DNA from: Prorocentrum cordatum
Lineage: Eukaryota > Sar > Dinophyceae > Prorocentrales > Prorocentraceae
Reading direction: 5' to 3'
Length of the DNA stretch: 64,000 nt
NCBI GenBank assembly: GCA_963575745.1
Contig: CAUYUJ010019863.1
Coordinates: 42,896-106,895, forward strand
Below are positions 28,601 to 38,210 of the stretch, in pieces. Under the pieces are notes generated by a model. The model was given only the letters and a program-made list of their open reading frames with translations, was not told where the DNA came from and did not search any database. The position numbers and the translations under genes were made by a program. Within the stretch, counting starts at the first letter, position 1, and each line of letters opens with the position of its first letter.

Positions 28601-31365
28601 GATACTTGCGGGCCACCACGGGCGCGAAGTGGGCCGACAAGAACAAGCGCAGCTACATCTTCGGCACCGAGGGTCAGAGTTGTGAGGCCTGTGTATGGAG
28701 GCAGGCGGCTGCAGGCGAGTGGGCCACACACAGTGGTAAGACCTGCCTCTCCATCTTGCTGGACCTCTCCAAGGCTTATGAGTACATCCGCTGGAACCGT
28801 CTGGCGACCTGTGCTACCGACCTGGGCTTCAACATGTGCTTGTTACGGCTGCTGCTCATGCTGTACTCCATGCCCAGGCTGCTATCCTTCGAAGGCATCG
28901 TCTTCGAGCTGATGACGCCGATGCGTGGCGTAGTAGCAGGATGCTCATTCGCTGACCTGATGATGCGCATTTTTCTTATTCCCATTTTGGATGACCTGGC
29001 GAGCCTGCCTGGCATCTCAGTCGGCAACGTGGTCGACGACATCCAGATGCAGTCTACAGGCACTCGGCCCACCGTCGTGCAGCAGCTCAGCAAGGCTTAC
29101 CGCCAGGCGAGGAGTGCACTCCACGACGCCGAGCTGCTGCTGAACGAGAAGAAGGGCAAGCTCATCGGCAATGACTACCAGGCCAGCGTGGACCTCGGCA
29201 AGCGCTGCCCGTCGCTCGTGCAGGCCAGAGACCAGTCGACTCGCAACCTGGGCTGCGACTACAGCTGCGGCAAGCGGCAGGGCATGCGCACGCGGCTGGG
29301 GCGCCTGGGCAAAGTCAAAAGGCGCTGTGTAAAAATCCGAGCACTTCGCAGGGCCAGGGGAAAGTGCAAACAGCTGGTCAGCATGGGGCTGGTCCCTGCT
29401 GGGACCTGGGGTGACGGGGTCACTGGAAGGTCATGGAGCGGAGTGATGGCCCTCAGGAGGGCTGCGAGGGCGGCCCTGTTCCCTCACACGGCCCGCAGAT
29501 CCCTCACCATAGACCTGGCTCTGGTTCCTGGAGACACCGCGTCCATCGACCCCGCGTACCCTTGCACGGTGAACCCCATTGTCATGCTCGCCCAAGCCTT
29601 CTGGGACGCCTGGATGCCTCGGGAGATCTTGTGCCGTATGCTCTTCAACGCGGACAAGGCCCTCAGAGGGGCCAAGACACCCTGGAGCCAGGTCACGGGT
29701 CCTGTTTCGGCTGCGCTGGCTTCTTGTTTCAGGATCGGTTGGACTCTTGGAACGGGTGTGGGCAAGTTGTGTACTGCCGACGGTGAAGTGCTTGATCTCT
29801 GTCGTGAGTGCCCCCGCACAGTGAGGATGGTTGCGCAGTGGGGTGTCGAGGCTTGGCTCCTTGACAAGGCCCGCTGCGAAGAAAGCTACCTTAGTACCCT
29901 CTCCCACGGACCCTACCTCGCCCCTCTGAAGGCCCTGGTGTCTAGCCGTACTGATGACGACTGGACTGGCTTGCACAAGGCTACGCTCCGATGTATTGCG
30001 GCCAACGGGTTCTGGGGGGATGAGCGGCTGCACAGTGTCGGCCTGAGGGATAGCCCAATGTGCTCGCTCTGCGGTGAGGCTCCTGGGACCGTGGGGCACT
30101 GGTGTTGGCGGGACTGTGCGTGCACTTGGGCTTTCCGTCGCGACTACCTAGTGCCACCTTCATTGCGTGAGGGTGCCTTAAATCACCCTGATTGGCCCCT
30201 CTGGAGCCACGGCCTCGTGGCCGACCCTCGGCCCTGGCTTCCTCGTCCCACGATGGACCTGCTCGTTCACTGGCGCGTGCGACCCCCGTCGGGGGCCTTT
30301 GAAGGCCCATGTTTTGGAGACGGCTCGTGCCGTTCGCTTGTGGCCTCTGACCCCAGACTTCGCCGTGCTGGCTGGGGAGTTGTCCAGGTGAATTCGAGCG
30401 GTTTGGATGTCTTGGCCTCGCTGTGCGGCCCCCTCCCAGGTTTAAACCAGAGCCCTGAGGTTGCCGAACTCTTTGCTCTCAAGATGTATCTTGATAATGT
30501 TATGTTTGGCCCTTATGAGTACCTCTCTGACTGTGATTGGGTGGTCTCCAGCTTCCGTAAGGGACGTTGTGAGACCACTGGTGCGCTGCACGCCTGTGCC
30601 GACTTATGGGAGGGGGTTTGGGACCGCGTGTCGGACTTGGGGGGGGAGGTCGTTGTGATTAAGGTCAAAGGTCACGCGCGTGTGCGTGATGACGACCTTG
30701 ACGAGGGTGCTCAATGGAGGCGCCTAGGCAATAAGGCTGCCGATGAGACGGCGCGCGCAGGAACCGCCATGCACCCCTCCGATCAGGAGGCCGAGGATCG
30801 AGTGATCCGTTCCCATCGGCTGGTCCAGTATGTGGGTAAGTACTTGGCCAGGACCATCCGTGGGGCTGGGCCAAGTCTGGCCTCCGCCTCCCGTCGCGAG
30901 GTGGGGCTTCGGAGGGGGCGCCGAATCGTCCCTCGGCTCTCGGATGATGTTGCGCCTCCCGAGGGCACTCATGACCCTGTCTGGTTTCCCAAGGGTGGCT
31001 TCAGGTGCATCAGGTGCCTGAGATCTGGGAGCACGATCCAGATTTTGAAAGCCACCCCCTGCAGACCTGGAGCTGGCCACCGCGTTTGGACGGTGGGCCC
31101 TTTTGTGTTTTGCAGTGTATGCGGTGCTTATAGTGAGCACAACACCCAGAAGCTCGGCCAAGATTGCCACGGAAGCTGCCCGCGTGGGTCTGTTGCGTGG
31201 GACCGCCTGCGTAAGCTGTGGCGTGGCTGCCACCCCCGCAGCGGGATCGAGCTTCGGGCCTCGGGAGTCGGACCCCGCCCCACCCCCTTTGGCGCATTCG
31301 CCCTCGACCACAAATTTAAGGGCCTGGAGGTCCTTCCTGGTTCCGGGGAGGAGGATGATGCTTGA
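25675..31365 (+). CDS. Retrotransposon ORF2: endonuclease - reverse transcriptase - RNase H polyprotein
   Basis: 1896 residues from the first ATG after the ORF1 stop; the frame is also open through the whole ORF1 region, so the real start could differ. Residues about 384-611: exonuclease/endonuclease/phosphatase fold (MTVNVTGWGS, IQEHH, GGDWQNLP, RVIDYFLV, TPHKG). About 945-1180: reverse transcriptase (EALLPKPDGGRRTIGI, ILLDLSKAYEYI, GVVAGCSFADLM, NVVDDIQMQ). The catalytic Asp pair is at 1121-1122; the usual aromatic residue is Val. About 1463-1480: CSLCGEAPGTVGHWC knuckle. About 1545-1700: RNase H with Asp1549, Glu1598, Asp1619 and Asp1690 (FGDGS, AELFAL, LSDCDW, NKAADETA). About 1777-1860: FRCIRC ... 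FVFCSVCGAY ... DCHG, a C-terminal Cys domain typical of dinoflagellate elements. The role is target-primed reverse transcription. Confidence 0.9.
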   Translation: MGHCDDAQWFSSSSLSASTPAGAPGPVYDDYFYLGGESDGTSFTNTGATYLDGPTYDDMQAVAGPDYCVWKDMDPDRQRALVLQRELERALRRFTGHWLEDPHVLDDDMDGMHWRRHCVPYIANYLSHPFLRPLVMEKAQQDGHDNPHIAAVDMAIDICRRAFRARRRARFHYHDWLRSLEALDPEEYDNQLALHAGAMTREQEFFDTRVDPRRLDGEEARSASSYTGCSDTVTVSDYEGSDPDDSGGTTTASSTGSCPASHTRCSATAFRRACSLGRRRRRGLRAGAARPQAGHVLLQTGNGANIRGRLPAIACSDCCPLGPLGYRSDHPPVSPRAGAVDEPSASVLEDQVGRGSARVRDGGGAPDGAASPRVLQRHRGKACKIMTVNVTGWGSLLTQLEEKRIPDDVQAVLIQEHHLEEARIESALKAARAHGWKADLYPARRTGNGDGTTGGIGLLVRPHVAFRRLQFDHDGIHAAGTARQGFWTTDLGPKEGLVLASLYLHTSKDLEDVNLDLLFQIGSVLHAAGRPCVLGGDWQNLPESLNCLRWPKAVKGEVVAPDQATCYTATSARVIDYFLVRHDLHGCRARTFDGLSVTPHKGVILELDVSQIPLMVRKAHMAKAFPSSQLVGPQLPGPDWQAASEAAAAAHDRDSLDGAFSAWLRRYEDELLQHFGCEQPERYRGRSDGVRLVHSTLQMHCRSQAKGRGAADPSEGHWQWLAQRLREWRWRRAAVCHHPSAEGQLRLRRLQLRLMRFTLPQPTRWPDMWEAWRSLVRRLDQLGEDDLDHLMHDLEKCAERAAGQASYRRYKAWVDWSHDATADGGMRRAFKWIKQDAPWACTNAAAGPGIAKSLVDEARDAVQPWHDLWGQGEGITAVRWPTDVGDIELPSIEDLRKTAHTFKSDTGLGCDVVHPRHLIFLSGDALLTLLELWSQMLRLGYVPAPIRVMREALLPKPDGGRRTIGIFPGTVRPLTRYLRATTGAKWADKNKRSYIFGTEGQSCEACVWRQAAAGEWATHSGKTCLSILLDLSKAYEYIRWNRLATCATDLGFNMCLLRLLLMLYSMPRLLSFEGIVFELMTPMRGVVAGCSFADLMMRIFLIPILDDLASLPGISVGNVVDDIQMQSTGTRPTVVQQLSKAYRQARSALHDAELLLNEKKGKLIGNDYQASVDLGKRCPSLVQARDQSTRNLGCDYSCGKRQGMRTRLGRLGKVKRRCVKIRALRRARGKCKQLVSMGLVPAGTWGDGVTGRSWSGVMALRRAARAALFPHTARRSLTIDLALVPGDTASIDPAYPCTVNPIVMLAQAFWDAWMPREILCRMLFNADKALRGAKTPWSQVTGPVSAALASCFRIGWTLGTGVGKLCTADGEVLDLCRECPRTVRMVAQWGVEAWLLDKARCEESYLSTLSHGPYLAPLKALVSSRTDDDWTGLHKATLRCIAANGFWGDERLHSVGLRDSPMCSLCGEAPGTVGHWCWRDCACTWAFRRDYLVPPSLREGALNHPDWPLWSHGLVADPRPWLPRPTMDLLVHWRVRPPSGAFEGPCFGDGSCRSLVASDPRLRRAGWGVVQVNSSGLDVLASLCGPLPGLNQSPEVAELFALKMYLDNVMFGPYEYLSDCDWVVSSFRKGRCETTGALHACADLWEGVWDRVSDLGGEVVVIKVKGHARVRDDDLDEGAQWRRLGNKAADETARAGTAMHPSDQEAEDRVIRSHRLVQYVGKYLARTIRGAGPSLASASRREVGLRRGRRIVPRLSDDVAPPEGTHDPVWFPKGGFRCIRCLRSGSTIQILKATPCRPGAGHRVWTVGPFVFCSVCGAYSEHNTQKLGQDCHGSCPRGSVAWDRLRKLWRGCHPRSGIELRASGVGPRPTPFGAFALDHKFKGLEVLPGSGEEDDA
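26405..26615 (+). other. Linker of ORF2 where protein-like sequence moves through the other two frames
   Basis: Within the open ORF2 frame this stretch reads as Arg/Ala/Ser low complexity. The frame starting at 26412 reads RWYYDCELHGQLSCISYTLQ, and the frame at 26498 reads ALDDVVDGAFELEQPDPKPG, both with normal protein character. This fits three successive one-base losses that together restore the ORF2 frame. Confidence 0.5.
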
Positions 31366-31557
31366 GGCTGGTTGGTCCTGGGTCCGCTCCCGTTTTTGAA
31401 TTTTTGTGTTTTTCCTGACGGAGGCACTCGCCCCCCTCCTTGCTCCTCCTCACCCTGCCTGGGAGGTGCCCGTCAGCCCACTGATCGCGCCCTAAGCGCG
31501 AGGCCGCTGGCTGCTAGTCTCGACTGCACCCCTTGGCCCCACCAGCACAAAAACTCC
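31366..31557 (+). other. Retrotransposon 3' untranslated region
   Basis: 192 bases between the ORF2 stop and the TCC tract. It contains CGTTTTTGAATTTTTGTG and CTGACGGAGGCACTCG. There is no poly(A); the simple-repeat TCC may act as the tail. Confidence 0.55.
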
Positions 31558-31640
31558 TCCTCCTCCTCCTCCTCCTCCTCCTCCTCCTCCTCCTCCTCCT
31601 CCTCCTCCTCCTCCTCCTCCTCCTCCTCCTCCTCCTCTCC
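31558..31640. repeat. TCC microsatellite at the 3' side of the retrotransposon
   Basis: About 27 uninterrupted TCC units followed by CCCCTCC variants. Confidence 0.95.
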
Positions 31641-32298
31641 CCCCTCCTCCCCCTCCCTCCTCCTCCTCCTGCCAGGCGGCGGCAGGACTGCCTCGAGCAG
31701 CCGAGTCACTCGGTGTAGCCGAGTCACTCGGCTACACGCCAGAGTGACCCTGGGGAAGAGCGGCCTTCGGTGCGCGGCCTTTCGGGGGCCGCAGGTGGAC
31801 CAAGCCTGGGCGCGCAAGCCGCTGCTGCTGCTGCTGCTGCGGCTTCGTTTGCAGCCATCTGAGGGCCCATCTGTGCCCGCACCGAAGGTCACTCCGGCGA
31901 AAGGTCACTCTTACGTCGAGTCGGAGGAAGAGGTTGGGAGGATGAAGGGCATGAGCAATAGCATCCAGATGAACTGCACGATACCTTCGGCCGCCTGCGG
32001 GCAAGGATACCCTCATTTTTCCCCCAGCCCCATCCTGCCAGCCCGATAATTGCCTTCCTGAGCGGCGATAGCGGGCATGATGGAGGGGGGCAGGGCATAC
32101 GTAACGTACCTGGACCCGCCCCGCGCCCAGCAAAAGTCCCAACGGACTGCTTTCCGTTGTTTTCTCCTCTCTCCCTCGGGGGGGTCTTTGCCAGGCCTTG
32201 GGCCGTCCAGAAACGACTCAGGATGAAGAGCGGTTCCAATGGAATGGGTCAGGACCTCCGGGAGTCGACGCTGTGAAAAAATCATGGTGTCAGGGGTC
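31641..32298. other. No gene recognised
   Basis: Contains the palindromic GTAGCCGAGTCACTCGGCTAC-like block at 31715-31737 and a CTG run at 31819-31842. The minus strand has a 130-codon open frame without recognisable domain. Otherwise no feature was seen. Confidence 0.35.
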
Positions 32299-32329
32299 TG
32301 GGTAACGCCCCCTCCCCCGCCGTGTGTAG

Positions 32330-32537
32330 AGGCCTCCCAGATGGGGTCCGGGTGAATGGGGTCGGATGGTTGCACCACATCGCGGATGCATCGCCGATGC
32401 ATCGGCGATGCATCGGCGATGCATCGCCGACACCGGCATGGAGAAAATCGATCTCCACATCGAGCCGCATCGTCGATGCATCGGCGATGCGGCGCGAGCC
32501 ACCGACCGCATCTACTCCGACTCCATCTAGGAGGCCT
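32330..32537. mobile_element. Family K TIR element with GCATCGGCGATG iterons, copy 1
   Basis: Ends AGGCCTCCCAGATGGGGTC and GACTCCATCTAGGAGGCCT are inverse. The interior is a run of CGATGCATCGGCGATGCATC units. Flanks carry a long direct repeat GGGTAACGCCCCC-T-CCCCCGCCGTG (32300-32324 and 32539-32562). The second copy is 59398-59635. Confidence 0.85.
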
Positions 32538-32638
32538 AGGGTAACGCCCCCCCCCCGCCGTGCGGCTCCAGCACCTGCAGGCGCCTGTGCGCACCAGGGG
32601 CGAGTGCCAGGGAGCGCCAAGGGAGGGGGAGGGGGAGG

Positions 32639-32750
32639 GGAGGGGAGGAGGAGGAGGAGGAGGAGGAGGAGGAGGAGGAGGAGGAGGAAGAGGAGGAGGA
32701 GGAGGAGGAGGAGGAGGAGGAGGAGGAGGAGGAGGAGGAGGAGGGAGGAG
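32639..32750. repeat. GGA microsatellite
   Basis: About 110 bases of GGA with two GAA interruptions. Confidence 0.95.
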
Positions 32751-32763
32751 GGGACATGTCTTT

Positions 32764-32971
32764 GGTCGACCCAAAATGGGGTCAGGCCGAAAGGGGGTGG
32801 TGCAATAGATGTGGGGAAATGATATTCTGATATATTGCACGCGACAATCCAGCAATACATCTGCGCACTGGAATGTATTGCACGCCCCAAATCGATCGCA
32901 CCCCCACAAAAATATTGCACCAAATCTATTGCACCACAGCTCTTCAGCTGGACCCCCTTTTCGGTCGAACA
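32764..32971. mobile_element. Fold-back TIR element (GGTGGTGCAATAGAT arms)
   Basis: The left arm from GGTCGACC through GAAAGGGGGTGGTGCAATAG pairs with the right arm ending CTATTGCACCAC ... GACCCCCTTTTCGGTCGAAC, about 50 bases with some mismatches. The word GTGCAATAGAT resembles the GTGCAATCTATG repeat that follows at 33130. Confidence 0.75.
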
Positions 32972-33129
32972 GAGAGGAGGGTCCCGCGGTATGGCCCGTA
33001 CGGTTAAAAAACACTATCCAGGCGATCACTGTTTTCCCCGTTGACATCATATTTGAAAATGTCCGCCAGCGTGGACCCCAAGCAGTGCGTCTCTAGCAGT
33101 ATATGTTATGTCATCGACGTGATGTAATC

Positions 33130-33588
33130 GATGTGTTTGAATGTATGTAGAGCCATGTAGGTTGCGTAGCATGGTGGGTGCAACACGTTGGGTGCAAAAC
33201 AGGTTCGGCAACATGTTGTATCCTAAACGTGTTGCGCAATATATGTTGTGCAGTCAGGTGTGTACAATCTAGATTGTGCAGAATATGTTGTGCAATATAT
33301 GGTGTGCAATATTTTGTAGTGCAGCCTATGTGGTAGAGTCATATTGTGCTCCACATTGAAGCACTCGGTGTGAGGCAACATATGTGCTGGAATATGTGGT
33401 GCAAAATGGGCTGTGCAATTCATGTGGTGCAATGTCTGGTTTAGTATTCCGGATTTGCCGTCCATCTGATACAATGTGTGTGGCGACGTGCGCGTGGAGC
33501 AGCACATGTTGTGCAACCCATGGTGTGCGGTAAGTATGGTACACTCTAAGTAGTGCAATGTATGTGGTACAGTCGACGTCGTGCAATC

Positions 33589-33619
<31 letters not shown>

Positions 33620-34570
33620 GGCCATACATATATGATGCAACCTACGTGGGGCAAAATAGGTGGTGCACTGAATACACTGAAATCGATGCTGTGCAGCCCG
33701 GGCGGTGCACAAATACGTGGTGCAAGCTATATTCTGAATCTGTCGTGTGCAACCTATGTGGTGCACTCTATGATGTGACATCTACCTGGTGAAATAGAGG
33801 TTGTGCAATTGTTGTGCAATCGGTATCGTGCAATCTAGATGTTGCAAGCTGTGTCTGCAATATCTGTTCGGCAATCTCAGGTGTGCAATCTATGTGGTGG
33901 CGCCTATGTAGTGACATCTATGTGGTTCGGTCCATGGTGTGCAATATGTGCGATGCAATTTATGTGGAGCGATATATGTGGTACAGTATACGTGGTGCAC
34001 TCTAAGTGGTACGATATGGGTGAAACATTATATGTAACGCGATCTACGTGGTGCAACCTATGATGCACTATCTATTGTGTGCATCGAGTTGCGTGGCATA
34101 TATGTTGTGAAATCTATGTGCTGCACCATATGTTGTGCAAGTCATGCTGTGCAGTGTATGTTGAGCGATATGCGTGGTACAACCGATGCTGCACAAGATA
34201 TGCAATTCGATCTACGTAACGCAATATAGGCTACGCAATTTATATTGTGCAATCTGGCGTGTGGCAGCATCTGTGGTGCAACATGTGTTGTGCAACATGG
34301 TGTGTGTGTGCGTGCGCAATCCATGCTGCGCACTCTGCGCGTTGCAATCTTAGTGGTGCAACTTACGTAGTGCAAGCCATGTACGTCCTACGTTGTGCAA
34401 TATATGTGGTGCAATCGGTGGGGTGCAATAAGAGTAATGCAACACATGATGTGCAATCCAGTTGGTGCAACGTATGAGTTGCAATCTATGTGGTGCGATG
34501 CGTGTGGCGCAGCCTTTGCCGATTGAGATTTGCGAAGCAATCTATGTGGCGCAATCTATGTTGCGCAACG
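33130..34570. repeat. GTGCAATCTATGTGG degenerate short tandem repeat, about 1.4 kb
   Basis: Variants such as GTGCAATCTATGTGGTGC, TGCAACCTATG and GTTGTGCAAT recur every 15-17 bases or so across 1.4 kb. A TATATATA/GAGAGAGA tract lies at 33590-33619. Smaller patches occur at 58190-58300 and 61745-61870. Frames read as Cys/Met/Val/Trp repeats and are not genes. Confidence 0.9.
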
Positions 34571-34602
34571 CAATGCAACGCAGTGTAATACAAAGCGCAA
34601 CG

Positions 34603-34765
34603 TCGACGAGGCGGCGACGTGGCGGGGATGGGCCGACGACGGCGGCCACATAGACGCCAAAGCGACACACAGGCCCAGACAATGGGCGGCGACAAGGCTG
34701 CCATGGGGCGGCGACGGTTGCCACCTAGCCGCCAGAGCGACACCCAGGCCCAGCTCCGTAGACCA
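34603..34765. repeat. Family N two-unit repeat (GGCGGCGAC / GACACCCAGGCCCAG)
   Basis: Two units of about 64 bases: GGGCCGACGACGGCGGCCAC ATAG ... GCGACACACAGGCCCAG, then GGGGCGGCGACGG ... GCGACACCCAGGCCCAG. An inverted, homologous pair is at 60180-60330. Confidence 0.75.
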
Positions 34766-35269
34766 GAGGTAAGAACCCCTAGGTGCAAGCACTGCTCTGA
34801 GAAACCGGTTCCCAGATCTCCGATGATATGTTTTTTCCGATCCGAGCGTTTTCCTTCGATTTCGGCCACCCCGTGATCGGGCCCCGGGACAATCAAAAAC
34901 GGATCCAGAACGACAACTCCCCTCGGGAAGCGGTCGGGACCCCTGAGGCCGCGCATTAAACAAAAGCATGCTGGGAGATGTCTTGATTATTTGATGCAAC
35001 GGGGCATGCTGCAAGCGCTGGTGCGGTGACGAAAACGGAACAGGGGGACAGGCAGGAAATGGCAGCCACAGCGTTTGGAGAGAAGCAACCGTTGATAGTG
35101 GTGTGGGGGGGTGGGGGGGGGGGAACGCAGCATAAGCGGGGAGGAGGACGAGGAGGCCAGCAAAGGACCAACAAGAGAAAGTACAGGGCCCGGCCGCTGC
35201 CCTGACCAGTGAAACTCTCTTGCATCGTGCGCGCTGCGCTCCGCGAAGTGGAGCAAGAACCGCATGGCG
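34766..35269. other. No gene recognised
   Basis: A GTGGGGGGGG tract at 35098-35123. No domain seen. Confidence 0.35.
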
Positions 35270-35440
35270 CCTTATATAGGTTATCGCCACGAACTACTGT
35301 GACCTCACAACGGATCCACGCCGACTCCCTCTCAACTTCACAGATGACCGCGCTGAGCTGCATGGCAATCTGTCTATTCACCTCCGTTTGGGATCCGGCA
35401 CCGTGCATCTGGGCACGGACTGGGCGTGTCCTCCAGTCCT
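35270..35440 (-). CDS. Possible short exon, function unknown
   Basis: The minus strand reads AQMHGAGSQTEVNRQIAMQ then LSAVICEVERESAWIRCEVT and VVRGDNLY with balanced composition, unlike the surrounding repeat. No family recognised and no firm splice sites. It could be chance. Confidence 0.2.
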
Positions 35441-35534
35441 GTGTCTCATCCCCTGGGCCTGAATCCTCGGTCCCGAGGCTCCTGACGAGGCGTAGAGCCA
35501 AAATTGCATAATATTCCTAGGCTTGTCGCGGTTC

Positions 35535-36175
35535 CTCTGGGCTCCAGCGGGTGCCCCGGACCCAAGAGGGCACCAAGACAGGCCCAGGGGGGCCCCAAGA
35601 TGCTCGCAAGACGGCCGAAGAGGATGCCGAGTCGCCGAGAGATCGCCCCAAGATGCCCCAAGATGGCCCCAACACGGCCCAAGAAGCCTCCATGGCGCCT
35701 CAAGAGGCCTCCAAGAGGCTTCCCAAGATGGCTCGACGATTGAGGAAAAATCATTGATGTTCCTTAGGTGTTTGAATTAGGTTCGCGTTCTCGCCTTTTC
35801 GGCTTCCCGACGCTCCGACTGCACAAGAGGCTCGCAGGTTCGCCCCGAGACGGCCCCAGAGGCTTCCACGAGTGCCCGAAAACGGCCCAAGACGGCCCCG
35901 AGACCCCAAGACGGTCCAAGAGGCCTCCAATACTGCCTCTTCGGGCCCCAAGACGGCTTCAAGAAGGGGCCCAGACGGGGGGATCCGAAGGGACATTTAA
36001 AGCCCTCGGCCCCGCGAGCAGGGTCTCAAGAGGCCCCCAACAGGGTCTCAAGAGGCCTCGAGGATGGCTCGAGAGGCGTCCAAGGGGCTCCCAGGAGGCA
36101 CCCAAGACGCTCCACAAAACTGCCGCCGAGAGACACAAGAGAGGGAGCTCCGAAGAGACCGCAAGAAGCATCCCT
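35535..36175. repeat. CCAAGAGGCCCC / CCAAGATGGCCCC arrays
   Basis: Two blocks (35535-35735 and 35840-36175) of AAGACGGCCC, AAGAGGCCTCC and similar, separated by TTAGGTTCGCGTTCTCGCC, a motif also found before the array at 52640 (GAGTTTCGCGTTCTCG). Confidence 0.75.
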
Positions 36176-37340
36176 GAAGACTCTGACCCACAACCCAAGC
36201 ACGGTGGCGGGGTGGGCCGAAGGCCATTGGATAGCAGCGCACCGTGCATTGCACTGCACATGTATACACATCTACAGCAATAGTATCCCTGCACTGTGCC
36301 GCACCAAGGGAGTGCTTCTTCACGACGGCGTGATTCTTACGATGGCACACCCTCAGATGTCAGGGTATCTTGCGCCACACAGAAGGCACCGGAACACACA
36401 GTGCAAACTCATTTTGCTTCGAGCGAGTGTCTGTGAATGTCACCCGGGTGTCTTTTATGTGCGTATACTGCCACGCGCATTCTACGATTATTTGCGCCTG
36501 GTCTGGGGGTGAACCTTGCTGCTGTCTTAGTGAGCGTCCACGTGTTGCGGAGATGGCCGTGAAGCTCACGCGCGTGCCATTCGCAGCATGAGCACGTGAA
36601 AAGAGAACCCGAAGCAGATGCCCAACCCCGACCGAGAGGGGCGAAGGTCGAGGCTGCACAATGCAGCGCTGTACCGCCCAGGCCGAAGCAGCAACCCCAA
36701 AGCAGTGCCGCAGCACATCACCAGCGGGGGTCTCAACTGCACGCGCCGTCTGGCCATCGTCAAACATCGGAGGGAGGAAAGGGAAAAACAAGCAAGGGGG
36801 GAGAATACGGAGGAAAAGCAGCGCAACAACGATTCCCAGTCAGATGCGTGTAAAGCATTGTGCGCGCGTCCCCTTAAAATCAGACCGATCATTCATATCA
36901 CCAGGCATCGGGAACAGCAATCAGGGAACCGCAGCACAAAATGTGACAGCACAACCGGTAGACATGTACCCCGAATCCCTAGTACGCCGCAGCGGGGGAT
37001 GAAGCAGGGGAGGGGGGTGGAGAATAACGAAACACAGAGACCAGGGGAAAGAGTAGAGAAACACGTGGAAAAACCCTTTGGGTGTTGGGTGGATCTTGCG
37101 CGTGCACTCATGTGTAGGGTTTGCGAAAATCCCGCATGCCTGCTGCGTGAGCACATTAAGTATACGTGTTCCTCGTGCGCATTATTCACCCATTTGACGT
37201 TGTGGCTAGCGTATATGCAGGGTCATTTTGCATTGCGCTTGTGAGACTTGTGCACGTGCAATGATTGAGGTAGTGCGTGATCATGGCCTTCATGTGTGTT
37301 ACCAATGTCGAATCTGCATGTGCGGTAACCCCGAGCGGGG
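36176..37340. other. No gene recognised
   Basis: The plus strand has a 208-codon frame at 36618-37244 with a Cys/His-containing end (CRVCENPAC ... CSSC), but no family was recognised and composition shifts along it. It is left unassigned. Nothing else was seen. Confidence 0.35.
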
Positions 37341-37354
37341 ATCTACCTCGACTT

Positions 37355-37800
37355 CCCATATCTCTCTCTCTCTCTCTCTCTCTTCCTCTCTCTCTATGTA
37401 CGTACCCTTCGTGATCCCTCTCACTGTCTCTCTCTCTCTCTCTCTCTCGTTCGCTACATGAATACATGCCTCTCGAAGTACCATATATATATAGTGTCTG
37501 AGTGGTTGTGTGTGTCTCTCTCCCTCTCTCTCTCTCTCTTCCTCTTTCCATATCTGTCTCTACTCTTCCTCTCTCTCTCTCTCGTTGTGCTGCAGCGCGT
37601 TCGGGTTGAGCTCCAGGCGCGACATTTTGTCTGACAAGCCTTCGGGTACCCAACTGAACAAGCTTCTAGAAAGCTCTCCCTCTCCCGCTCTCTCCTGCTT
37701 CCTCTCTCTCTCTCTCTCTCGCGCCCCCTTCCTACCTCTCTATGTCCTTCTCTCTCTCTCTGTCTCTCTCGTTTGTTCCCTCTCGCTCTCTCGTTCTCGA
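37355..37800. repeat. TC (CT) dinucleotide microsatellite cluster
   Basis: CTCTCTCT runs at 37363-37395, 37428-37448, 37516-37540, 37570-37585 and 37697-37795, with a TATATATA tract at 37483. Confidence 0.95.
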
Positions 37801-38210
37801 TTCCTCCCTCGTTATGATGCAGCGTGTGCGGGTATGAATGTTGAAGGCATCAGAGGGTTTCAGGCGGGGTATTTTCCAAACAGGTTGTCGAGGAGTAGAT
37901 AGGGCACATGTGAGCACTGGTTGATACGACCGTGCACGTGTACTGTTTCTTCAAACAGGAGAGGAACAGCCTGATTGAAGAATGATGGACACACGCCCCC
38001 TTTAAGCTTGAAGTTCCAAACCCAAACGTATACCCCCTTCCTCCCGCATCCTCATATGTATCCGATTCTCTCGTCCTCCCTCCTCCTGTCGCCTGCCCTT
38101 CCAACATTATCCAGCCTCAATACCGCAGTCAGCCCAGGAGGAGGGGTGCCCTCCCCCTCCCCTCTCTGAGGGTGTTCTGGGGGGTTCGCCACGTGTCAGA
38201 GGGCCCTGGT
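37801..38210. other. No gene recognised
   Basis: Mixed sequence; a CCTCC tract at 38068-38100. No domain. Confidence 0.35.

Larger units (their letters stand above)
24051..31560 (+). mobile_element. Apparently intact two-ORF non-LTR retrotransposon
   Basis: Two long plus-strand open frames (24318-25553 and 25675-31365) carry, in order, a Cys-rich finger and helical ORF1, then endonuclease, reverse transcriptase, Cys/His knuckle, RNase H and a C-terminal Cys domain. No LTRs were seen. The 3' end is taken as the TCC microsatellite at about 31558; the 5' end is masked by the gap and another TCC tract. Both frames are uninterrupted over 7 kb, in sharp contrast to the decayed LINEs at 14.8-18.3 kb and 48.1-48.9 kb, so this copy is young or under selection. 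No target-site duplication could be identified. Confidence 0.9.

Noticed and set aside
36618-37244. 208-codon plus-strand frame ending in Cys-rich sequence
   Set aside because: No recognisable family, basic low-complexity start, and no splice or start context. Not reported as a gene.
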